Positions 34,961-44,660 of a stretch of 64,000 bases of DNA are shown piece by piece (the stretch's first letter is position 1; each line of letters starts with the position of its first letter). Source of the stretch: Lotus japonicus (taxonomy: Eukaryota; Streptophyta; Magnoliopsida; Fabales; Fabaceae). The translations under genes and the position numbers were made by a program. Location of the stretch: positions 12,146,223-12,210,222 of the forward strand of contig NC_080043.1 in the NCBI RefSeq assembly GCF_012489685.1. Reading direction: 5' to 3'. The notes under the pieces are model-generated. The model had not been told where the DNA came from, did no database searches, and worked only from the letters and a program-made list of their open reading frames with translations.

Positions 34961-37588
34961 CACTACACCAAAACAGCAGTTTAGCGGCCAAATTTTAGCG
35001 GCGGTTGGGGCAACCGCCGTCGCTTTCATTAAAAACGGGATATTTTGCGGCGGTCGGGGTCAACCGTCGTCGCTTTGTTTGGTTTTGCGGCGGTTTGAAA
35101 CGCCGGTATGTGTTTTTTCGTTTTACGGCGGTTGGAACCGCCGAGATGTTCACTTTAGTAACAAAACCCCTCAGCGTGAATACAATTTCAATTCCCCCAC
35201 TGCGTTCTTTCTATTCACTCTGTCGCTCACAAACCCTTGAGCACATCACCACCGCGCCGTCCTCTTCACCACGCCGTCCTCTCTACCACCGTCATCTCCC
35301 CCACGCACATCACCACGCTCTGTCTTTCATCATCTCCACGGTAGGCTTGATATATCTTTGATGGGGTCTTTGTTTCTCATCTCTTCTATGCAATCTCTCA
35401 CTGACTCTGTCATCTCTGGTGAAAGAGTCTTGTTTTCTATTCCTCTCTGATGAACTTAGAAGGATACCCCATATCTCTCAGCTTGAGCAACGCGAAAAGG
35501 TTAGGGTTTCTGGTGAACTTAGTTCCCAATGCAATTCCAATTTTAGGGTTTCTCAGGGTTTCTGTACCACAAGATTAGAGGACACATTCTGCTAATTAGG
35601 TTAGGGTTTCTGCTAACAGTTTCCTCTCTGTTTCAGCTTTGGGTCCTTGGTAGCCCTCTGGGAGTATCTTTTGGAGCAATTGTGGGTTTTTGGCGTGAGG
35701 TTTGTTGTTATCCAACTCAATTGCAGGGCTAATTCTTCTTTAGAGTGGTGTGTTTTTCCTTGACAATGTTTTATTTCTGGATTTGAAGTTTTCTGGAACT
35801 TATGCTTTTTATTTCTTCTTGACTTCTTGTTCCTTCTCTCTGGTTATTTCTTCTGATTTCTACTTTAAGATTCTTATTTGATTCTAATTCTTTTGTCCTT
35901 TTCAAGTACTGTTGGTTCTCCTTGCTTGCACATGGGCAGGGGTGGAGGCAGTGGGGTTACTCATTGGTGCCACAGTCACCCTCAAGTTATGAATTTCTTC
36001 TAATGAATTCTGCTATATATGCTTTCCCTCTTTCAATTATGTACTTCCCTCTTTTCAGTATCACAGTATGTACTCAGTTAATTTCTTTTCTTTTGGTTTC
36101 TATGAGGAACCCACAGTTAACCCCCTTATCTCCCTTAGCTAACATTCAGTCTTGATTTATTGAACATGAAGTTTGAATGGTAGCTTGCATTTTACTAAAA
36201 CTAATTTCTAGCTCTGTTCATTTTCTATCCCTAATTCATATTTATTCCAAGTATTTTTCTTTTCAGAAATTGGAACAGATCAATTAGTGGGAATTCATAT
36301 AATGATGATGTCCACTTTGGCTCCAAAGGTAGAAGACTATAAAAGAGTCCAAATCTTATGAAGTTAGTTAGAAATATAAGGAAGCATGTGAACCTTCATA
36401 TAGTTGTCATCTCTCCGCTGTTTGTTATGTTGGGTATTATATGTTGTTTTTAGTTTCTGTAACAAGTTTTAATTGTTTTCATATATAATGGCCATGTGCA
36501 GTTTCAAAAGTTTGTAACCACTCATATATTATGGTGGAGAGGTCTTGCACAGTTTTTGGAAGTTAAAGGATACATCATGGAAGGAGATGACAAGGTATTC
36601 TTGCTTTAACTAGAAAAAACCAATCCTTGTATATCAATATTGCAAGTTCAGAATCAAACTGTGTGCTATTTGTTAAGCTTTTTCTATCTTTGGTTTATGA
36701 TTGCTAAATGAAACTTGGTGTGCAGAACACCACTCCATCATTTTGTTGCCCAACAGTGGTCATTGCCTAACTTCAATATAGCATTGCAATAACTTTTATT
36801 TGATAGCTACACACTTCATCAGTTCATCTATATTTCTCTATTGAGTAATTAAAATATATTGTCTCTTTTCAGCCTTCCTGGATATACCGTTCCGCCGTTG
36901 CCGAGTGTATCCTTTAAGAGGTAGTGTCTCTTCTTTTGCAGAATTAGGTTACTCTCTCTATTCTTCTTAAAAGAAATGATTTGTCTCTTAATATGAATGT
37001 TGTTCTATATGAGAGAACTTAGTGTTATTCTATTTGTTGATGCAACTTAATGTGATGCAATTTGTAGAAAGATGTGTGGTTCAACAACTGTTTTTATGTG
37101 TTTTACTTTTGTCTTAATAAAGATGCAATTTGTCGTATTTAAAATTTTTGTTTTGATGTAAATGCTGAAAATGCGTTGCTTCTTTAGATTTCTTCTCTAT
37201 GCTGGTTTTGTTACTTATTTATTGGTTTTACTTGGTTTCATCAGTAGAAGAGTGCCTATAGTTTTTCTATGGGAGTATTCAAGAGCAAAACAGGGTCATT
37301 GGCGGCGGTTCCAACCGCCGCTATATTATCAAGTAGCTTTCCGACGGTTTAAACCGCCGTTAGGTCCTAAGATTAATTGCGTTGAATCAGTGCTTATGGC
37401 GGCGGTTTCAACCGCCGTTAAATATTTAACGACAGTTTGCGCGGCGGTTCCTCAAACCGCCGGTAAATTTGTCCGCGACGCTCAACTTAGCGGCGGTTGG
37501 CCAACCGCCGGGAGTCATTTTTAGCGGCGGTTTTAACCGCCGCCGGTCCTACTTACAACCGCCGCCAACTGGCAGTTTTCTTGTAGTG
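34961..37588 (+). mobile_element. Non-autonomous CACTA element, 2,628 bp
   Basis: The ends are CACTACACCAAAACAGCAG and the inverse of CACTACAAGAAAACTGCC, flanked by the 3-bp duplication AGT (34958-34960 and 37589-37591). Both subterminal regions are packed with short inverted GCGGCGGTT/AACCGCCG units (at 34997-35150 and 37300-37565), the usual transposase-binding arrays of CACTA elements. No TnpA or TnpD frame is present. The interior (35160-36950) looks genic, with a CT- and ACC-rich leader-like stretch and putative introns with polypyrimidine-AG acceptors, but I cannot identify a captured gene. Confidence 0.9.
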
Positions 37589-37591
37589 AGT

Positions 37592-38286
37592 TGTGGGTTC
37601 AGACCCAGATGCAAGGCACAAATAGCACCTTGTTTATGATAATTTTGTGGAAGCTTTGGTGCTGGCGGAATGAATCGGTCTTGGGAGATAAAACATGGTC
37701 TGTGCATTATATTTGTGGGGATATTCGCTGACTGTTAGACAAGACCAACAGATGGCTAGGCTGCGTACTGATACAGGAGGAGGAAAGTCGAGGAAGATGT
37801 CGTTCGAAGGCTCCACCGCCAAACTTTGTTTCGTTGTCGGTGGATGGGGGTTTTCATAAGGTTCAGCAGCACATGGGCATTGGAGGGATAGTACGCGACT
37901 CAGAAGGAAAATGGCTAGGAGGCTTCTATGCTGGAAGAAGTGGAGGAGACCCTCTTTTCGCTGAGATTCAAGCACTTCTGCATGGCTTGAAGTTCTTGTG
38001 GCAACACAATTGGCGTAAAGCTCAGTGTAGCGTAGATTGTCTTGAGTTGGTTCAAGCGCTCAAACAACATGCTAGGTATCATGCATATAGTATCTATTTG
38101 TTGGATATTCAACTTATGTTGGCTCATAATTGGGAGGTTAGTGTTCATCATGTAACTAGGGAGAATAATGAGCCTGCAGATTTCTTAGCAGGGAGGGGTG
38201 TTAGGTTGCAGTGTGTGTTAACCGAGTTGGAAGATCCTCCTTCTGAGATTTTGCCTCTCTTAAGGAAGGATCTTGGTATCTTGTAG
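37592..38286 (+). pseudogene. LINE-type RNase H domain (RVT_3)
   Basis: The open frame to 38286 reads SLSVDGGFHKVQQHMGIGGI, then VRDSEGKWLGGF. Further on it has FAEIQALLHGLKFLW, VDCLELVQAL, a conserved HHVTRENNEPADFLA and a Leu-rich end. This is the RNase H fold with D, E, D and the terminal D-type catalytic positions (VDG, AEIQAL, VDC, EPADFLA) found at the end of plant LINE polyproteins. Upstream in the same frame there is a stop after VHYICGDIR, so the polyprotein end is not intact. It lies between the CACTA insertion and the LINE poly(A) tail. A host role is not suggested. Confidence 0.85.
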
Positions 38287-38334
38287 TTTCGTTGTTTAAT
38301 TTTCCTGTTAACCAAAAAAAAAAAATTAAAAAAA

Positions 38335-39123
38335 GGGTTAAAATATATAACCGTCCCTGAACTTTGAGCGAAATCTAAAAACCGTCCCTTGCCGGAAAAT
38401 TATCTGAAATCCGTCATCGTAAATCAAAAAACAATTTGACCCATCCCTTCGGCCGCCTTAGCTCCGGCAAGAGCCATTTTTTATTTTTACCCATCCCTGA
38501 GCTTTGAGCGAAATCTGAAAAACCGTCCCTTTTTTATTTTTATTTTTTTAAATTAAAATTCCCTAATTTCTAAAAATTAAATCTAATACCATTTAATCTA
38601 AGCCTGAATTCCCAATTTAACCACAAATCCCTTAATCTAACAATAACTCATCCCAATTTAACCACAATTCCCAAGTTCTCTCTCCTTCAGATCTTGTTTC
38701 TCTTCTCTTCTTCTTTCTTCATCTTCATCTTCATCTCATTTCCTCCACCAACAACAACATCGTCTTCTTCTTCTTGTTGTTAGAAAAAATTTGCAATTTT
38801 AATTCTTAGAAATTAGGAAATTTTCAGATTTTGCTCAAAGTTCAGATTTCAAATTAGAGAATTTTCAAATTAGGTAGATTTCATTTTAGAAATTAGGGAA
38901 TTTTAATTTTAAAAAATAAAAATAAAAAAGGGATGGTTTCAGATTTCGCTCAAAGTTCAGGGATGAGTAAAAATAAAAAAGGGCTCTTGCCGGAGCTAAG
39001 GCGGTCGAAGGGATGAGTCAAATTTGTTTTTAATAGTACGAGGACGGATTTCAGATAATTTTCCGGCGAGGGACGGTTTTCAGATTTCGTTCAAAGTTAA
39101 GAGACTGTTATATATTTTAACCC
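38335..39123 (+). mobile_element. Mutator-like long-TIR element in the LINE tail
   Basis: The ends are GGGTTAAAATATATAACCGT and the inverse of GGGTTAAAATATATAACAGT. The inverted arms are about 150-190 bp and include CTTTGAGCGAAATCT, GCCGGAAAATTATCTGAAAT and CCTTAGCTCCGGCAAGAGCC. It lies within the A-run of the LINE tail, flanked by near-identical 9-mers (TTAAAAAAA and TAAAAAAAA). The interior is a leader-like CTT-rich segment without coding. The arms match those of the element at 51004-52255, so this looks like an internally deleted relative. Confidence 0.85.
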
Positions 39124-39143
39124 TAAAAAAAATTCATAACATT

Positions 39144-40320
39144 AAATCATTTTTTCATAACGGTTGTTTGTATCCGTCTAATTTGCACATTTTTTTGCAT
39201 AGCCTAACAAATGCTATGATGTGTTTTCCGATTTTTTTTTCTAAAAAATAAAATAAAAAATTATATTTTCCATTTGCCTCAATAGTTTGTTTTGCGTGGC
39301 TTCGATCTGAGGTGGTTCCTTCTCTGGGGTTTGGGTGGTGGAGGTCATAGATCTGAGGGGTTGTGGATATTGAAGAAAAGAAGAAGGAGCGTGAGGAGGA
39401 GGTGGAAGAAGAAGAAGCGCAAATTGTGAGATGAAGAAGGAGAAGCGTAATAATTTTTGTATTTTAAAAAGAAAAAAGTTTGTTTCAGTCTCCAAACATT
39501 ATTAATTAGTCTCCAAACATTATTAATTAAAAAAATTATCTAAAGATTTTTAGGGATTTAAAATTAAGATTAGGAAAAATAAAAATTTAAATGAAGATTT
39601 GTAGGGGTTCAAGTCATATTTTTATTTTTTAATAATTATTTATCTATGTGGAACTTAAATAAAATAAAGAAAAAGATAAAAAAGCCATGCTCCGGCAAGG
39701 GATTAAAATCGAAATGGTGTAAAGATTTGGGACCAAAAACTTAATTAAGCATACAAATTTTCACTTGTGCTAATTTGAACAATCACAATTAAATCCAACT
39801 AAAAAAAAATTTAAATCCCACACAATAGTTTTGCCATTATGGTAACAACGGTAAAAGACAAGGCATTTTTTTTTTAACAATGTGTCTCTACGACAAGGTA
39901 TTTTTTTTTGTTAAGGACAAGGCTAACTCTCAAGGGGATGACACTAGTAGTGTTGGCCCAGCCCAACAACCAAAGAGAAAATCTAAAAGAAAAACAAAGA
40001 GGCCCAATTGGATGAAAAGCTTCATGTAAAATTTAGCTGTTGGTTTTGACCAAAAATAAAAAAATTTAGCTGTTGGCTTTTATTTTTATTTTCCCTTTTA
40101 GTATATTATGGATCCATAATATTTTAGCTGCTACTATTTAAAGTGTATTATCTATACTTTGAAAATTATTAGAGAAAATTGGGCTTGCCCTCCATTTCCT
40201 TGTCTTCATAGAACTTAGCTTGCTGTGCTCAGGTTCTTAGTTTTTCTTACTTCCTATACTCTGTCAAACATGCCACTGAGAAGTATCGGTGATTGTTTAT
40301 TGGCATCATGATATAAAAAC
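39144..40320. other. Intergenic DNA with one orphan long-TIR end
   Basis: No gene seen. At about 39685-39752 the text GCTCCGGCAAGGGATTAAAA followed by GGGACCAAAAACTTAATTAAGC resembles the right arm of the element ending at 21195, without a matching left arm. Confidence 0.4.
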
Positions 40321-40559
40321 ATTCACAAAAGGGAAAATGTATTTTTCTAGCTTGTAGGAAATGACTAGCAATCTTCTTCATTCAACGTAACAAATCAATA
40401 ACCACTGCATCATATAACAGCAAACTAAATACAAAACATTTACTTATTGAAAACATAAACGTGTATTAATTACTTGCGACAACCACATAAAAACAGAACT
40501 CAGCATTCTAGGACTAAAAGGTAGATAATATGATTTTCAATCATTCTTTATTTGTATGC

Positions 40560-42965
40560 CTATTTTGTTGACGCAAGCTTCTTTGTGATGGTGGCTGTAT
40601 ACTTCCCTTGATGGAATGCTTGTTCCAACTCAAGCTTAGTGGGCTGTCTTGAGTGATCTTCACCATCAAAAGTTCCAGAACCATATGGACTTCCACCTTT
40701 GAGTTCCTCCATTTCAAACATTCCAGCACCAAATGTATATCCAATTGGAACAAATAACATTCCATGATGAACCAACTGAGTTATAGCAGTGAGCCTGTCA
40801 CATATAAATTCGATAATTTCTCATCAATAACATTTCATTCATCTTAGTAATTGCCATAACATATACCAACAATCTCAAAACAATTAAGTAATTAAAGTTG
40901 TTGGGTGAAGATACATAAATGATTTTATATTATATTTTCAACCTACACCTTGGCGCTGCTGAAAAAATAAGTGTGAGTTTGAAGTCTTGCATTGGATGGA
41001 AGTGAAGAGTTGAAGCGTATACTACAAAAGATAAGACACACAAATCCAGGGCCTTAAAGTTTAAGGTAAAGACGTGGTGTGCGTCTCTTGGTGGTCATTG
41101 TTAGCCTAATGCATGCGGTGTGTGGAGAGACCTTCATGCCCCTCTCATGATGCAAAATACACAAGAGCACATTCGATTTAAAGTGTGGATAATGCTCATG
41201 TCTACATACTTTGTACTGAAGTTTAACTTTTTTATAAGATTGATTTGGGTAACAAGAATCGAACTCTATACCACCCGGTGATTAAGGCTCAAATACCATA
41301 TCATTTCAATGATTAAGTTTACCAATGCTCATGTCTACATACTTTGTACTGAAGTTTAACTTTTTTATAAGATTGATTTGGGTAACAAGAATCGAACTCT
41401 ATACCACCCGGTGATTAAGGCTCAAATACCATATCATTTCAATGATTAAGTTTACCAACAATCCTAAAAATTAAGCTGGGTGAAAACACTTTAATAATTT
41501 TATATTATGTATTTAACATTAATTGATCAAAAGCTACAATGAGGTAGAGGCTCTTACGCTGTTTCCTCTTGCCCACTACCCTGGGAACTGGTGCAGAAGA
41601 AGAGTCCTGCAGGCTTTCCAGCAAGCTGCTGTTTGTTCCATAGACCTCCAGTTGCATCCAGAAAAGCTTTGAACTGAGCAGGCATCATTCCATATCTTGC
41701 TGGGAAGCCAAACACAAAACCATCACCCTCAGAGAGCTCACGTGGGGTAATGATTGGTACATCACTCTTTGGTGGTGCCCTCATCTTACCTAGCACCACA
41801 TCAGATAATGTCTCTGCTACCTGCTCACATTTTCAATATTAGTCAAAGATCCAAAAAGTAATTGCATTATATTATTGAGAAAGCAAAGATCCAAAAGCCA
41901 ATTTTGGAGTCCTCCATATGGAGCTCTTTGTATCGGTAGTATTGAAAGAGTAATGATTGGGGTAAAAAAAGCTGGTTTGAGGTCATGAAACATTGGAAAA
42001 TATGAAGGAAAATCTTAACTTTTACTACTAGATGAATGGAACAACGGAACAAATCTCATAAAATTTTGGTTAGGCCTAACTTTATTCTAAAGCTAGTTTA
42101 GAATTAAAGTGATAGTTATTTTATCTTTATTCAAGCTATTTTGGTTATATCTCTAATCAATAAAAGACTTCTGAACAAGACCAAATAACACTAATTTTAG
42201 CTTACCTAATGTTTTTTAGTAGATAAGTTTCAGTAACTATTCTCTTGTCCACATGCAAACAATTTCATAATTCAAGTCCATAACTCTCAAACACTGCCAA
42301 AGGAGTATGAAAGACTGAAATTTCAGGATACATCAAAATTGAAAGTGCAGGGTAAAATGTAAATATGCAACATGCCTGCCATAGTGTGGCCTCAACACCT
42401 TCTACAGAATCAGCCCCCTTCTTTATTTCTTCTGCTAGTCTCTCCACATGTCCGTGCAATGAGTAGTATCTGTCAAAGTAATGGAAGATTCTCAATTTAT
42501 GAATAAAAGCTGACCACAAATGGAGTAACAAAACTTCTTTCTTTATTTTACTCTTGATAGCTGATGACAAAGAAAAATTGAGCTATATGGAATGGAGTAT
42601 GGACAAACAATGTGAGACAGAGAACACTACATACTTCATCATCTGTTGTTTAAGGTTATACATAAGAAAATTAATATTTTTTAGAAAGTGAGTTATGTAT
42701 AATTAATAAAAATATTTATTTTTTTACTTTTTGTACTAACAATAATTTTATTAATCAGAAAATAAAAAAATAAAAAATCTCTAATAGTGGATAAATTAAA
42801 TAGCCATTTTGTAAGATTGCATAATTTTTTGTGTGCCCATAATATGCTAACCCGTACCTAACACAGCATAATTTAAACAAAGATTTTAATAAGTTAAAAG
42901 ATAAGCAAATCATGTTGCTAAGAAAGATCGAAAGATACATACACAATATAAAGTTTGACAGCCAT
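40560..42965 (-). CDS. FQR1-like NAD(P)H:quinone oxidoreductase, copy 3
   Basis: Four coding exons (42943-42965, 42376-42469, 41558-41820, 40560-40794) give 204 residues. This is the most diverged copy. The FMN loop reads YYSLHGHVE, keeping the family's usual Gly that copies 1 and 2 have lost. Exon 3 has [12 protein letters not shown] and [15 protein letters not shown] where the others have [12 protein letters not shown] and [15 protein letters not shown]. The C-terminus ends KKLASTK instead of KKLKEAA. Intron 2 again begins GC (CAG|GCATGT). Intron 3 is enlarged to 763 bp and contains a tandem duplication. All family motifs remain, with no stops, so it is probably functional. Copy 3 branches outside the copy 1/copy 2 pair. 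Confidence 0.93.
41191..41458. repeat. Tandem duplication of 133 bp in intron 3 of FQR copy 3
   Basis: AATGCTCATGTCTACATACT through GATTAAGTTTACC occurs at 41191-41323 and again from 41324. The two copies look identical over the whole unit, which indicates a very recent duplication or an assembly duplication. Confidence 0.9.
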
Positions 42966-43060
42966 TGATGATATTTTAAGGTATCTCGAATATCGGTGTT
43001 TTTGTGCTTTATGAACATGCACCTAAGTCGCGGAATACAAAATAGCTGGAAGAGCCTGCA

Positions 43061-43069
43061 ATATTTATA
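43061..43069 (-). promoter_or_regulatory. TATA box of FQR1-like copy 3
   Basis: CTATAAATATT on the minus strand, about 95-100 bp before the start codon, in the same context as the boxes of copies 1 and 2. Confidence 0.6.
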
Positions 43070-43207
43070 GTTGAACATAACATTTGAATAAGATGACTTG
43101 CTTGACTCAGTTTCTAATAAGTTAAGTTGTCGGTTGATAGGCACGAGAAAGGAAAAAGAATTAAAGAAAAAATAAGTGATAGAGATAATTAGGACTATCA
43201 AAGAAAT

Positions 43208-44076
43208 TGTCGGGCCAAAGAAGATGGTTAAAACTCGAGGGATAAAACTCCACATTGGGCTAAACAGCAAACCATAAGTCGACCAGACACCACATTTTTC
43301 ACAAAAACCTTAAAGTAATGGGTGTATGAGTCATCACACTTATAAACCACTCAAACTTATCCTTATCTTCAGGGCCGGCCCTGGGCCTGTGCAAGCAGGC
43401 CCACAGCCCAGGGCCTCCAAAAAAGAAGGGCCCAAAAAAAAATTCGAATACTTTTTACAGCGTTTTTACTTATAAAAGCGCTGTAAATAGTCAATCTTTT
43501 AAAGCGCTTCGTACCGCTGTATACTATTTAACAGCGGCGAGAGGTCCGAAGCGCTGTAAAAGGCCTTTTTTTGGCTTAGTGTTCCTATTAAACTTTCTCC
43601 AAAAAAAAATTTAGGGGTCCATTTTTATTATTAACCCAGGGCCTCCAAAATGTCGGGGCCGGCCCTGCTTATCTTCCAATGTGAGACTTACTCAGTTACT
43701 CACACTTAATACACAACATTCTCCCCCTCAAGTATGAGTCCATCTCAAACGAAAGTTGGGCTTGTACTCATCCAGAACCTCAGATGCCATCATTATGAGT
43801 CTGTACTCCTGAGTCTCAGAAGCCAAGACACATGGTCAAACAACCATCGGCTCTGATACCACTGTTGGGCCAAAGAAAGGGCCAAACAAAGGAGATGGTT
43901 AAAACTCGGGGGATAAAACTCCACATTGGGCTAACGAGCAAACCATAAGTGGACCAGACACCACATCTTTCACCCAAAACCTTAAGGCAATGGGTGTATG
44001 GGTCCTCACACTTATAAACCACTCAAACTTATCCTTATCTTCCAATGTTAGACTTATTCACACTTGATACACAACA
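43208..44076 (-). mobile_element. Complete TRIM retrotransposon with hAT MITE in one LTR
   Basis: Two LTRs of about 205-214 bp lie at 43208-43718 (split by the MITE) and 43863-44076, both starting TGTYGGGCCAAAG and ending ACACAACA. The 144-bp internal domain (43719-43862) has TGGTATCAGAGCC on the minus strand next to the right LTR (primer site for initiator tRNA-Met). Its purine tract CTTGAGGGGGAGAA abuts the left LTR, so transcription runs leftwards. The target duplication GAAAT is perfect (43203-43207 and 44077-44081). No coding. Confidence 0.93.
43370..43667 (+). mobile_element. hAT-type MITE, 298 bp, 8-bp target duplication
   Basis: The ends are perfect 14-base inverted repeats CAGGGCCGGCCCTG (which are themselves nearly palindromic), flanked by CTTATCTT at 43362-43369 and 43668-43675. 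The 8-bp duplication and CAGGG ends are typical of the hAT superfamily. The subterminal GGGCCT/AGGCCC text is also inverted (GCCCAGGGCCTCC at both ends). The centre contains further hairpins built on TTTACAGCG/CGCTGTAAA. It splits an LTR whose intact partner at 43863-44076 shows the empty site. Confidence 0.93.
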
Positions 44077-44086
44077 GAAATCACTA

Positions 44087-44660
44087 TTGACCGAAACTCG
44101 ATTCATCCGATAAAACCGTCACTCGAGAAACCGAATCCAAACAACTTGTAGCCACTAATAGGTCGGTGATAGATCTAGTGTTTTGATGTTTTTTCACTCG
44201 ACAAAACCGACTATTTTGACCCGAGTCCGACCGATTATCATCTCTTCCCTCAAACCCATCTAAATGGTTCACAACTTCACATTACCCACACTACTAACTT
44301 TGTTACCTAACTTACATGTTCCCTCAAATCTTTCTCTTCTCTCTAACAATCATAAATTTGAATAAGTCCTTAAAGGCTAGTGAGGTTTTATCCAAGAGTT
44401 CCTTCATTCAAGTAGAGTTTCATTCTATGTCAGCGTCGTGAACCGTCAAGGCAGAGCCAACTTCAAGTACCATCTTATTTTTTTATGATTTTTTTAGGAT
44501 TAACAACCCGTATGAACCCACCCGACAAAACCGCGACCCATGCAAACCGAACCCGAACAACCCGCGACCACTAATCAGTCAGTGGCGGGCCTAGTGTTTT
44601 GTTGGTTTTTCACCCAATTAAACCGACTATTTTGACCTGAGTCCGACCAAAACCAACTGA
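44087..44660. repeat. Two diverged copies of an unclassified ~145-bp repeat
   Basis: The block at about 44087-44235 (…GTAGCCACTAATAGGTCGGT…TTTTTTCACTCGACAAAACC…GACTATTTTGACCCGAGTCC) recurs at about 44508-44655 with the same order (CGACCACTAATCAGTCAGTG…TTTTTCACCCAATTAAACC…GACTATTTTGACCTGAGTCC). Family unknown. Confidence 0.7.

Larger units (their letters stand above)
34924..39132 (+). mobile_element. 5'-truncated LINE, host of two nested elements
   Basis: A LINE insertion is bounded by the direct repeat TTCATAACATT at 34913-34923 and 39133-39143. Its own sequence is 34924-34960 plus 37592 to about 38334 and the poly(A) remainder. It encodes the C-terminal end of a non-LTR polyprotein (…LWKLWCWRNESVLGDKTW, one in-frame stop, then an RNase H domain) and ends in an A-rich tail at about 38314-38334. 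A CACTA element sits in the body and a Mutator-like element in the tail. Joining the flanks across the CACTA keeps one reading frame, as expected if it was inserted in a once continuous LINE. Confidence 0.85.
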
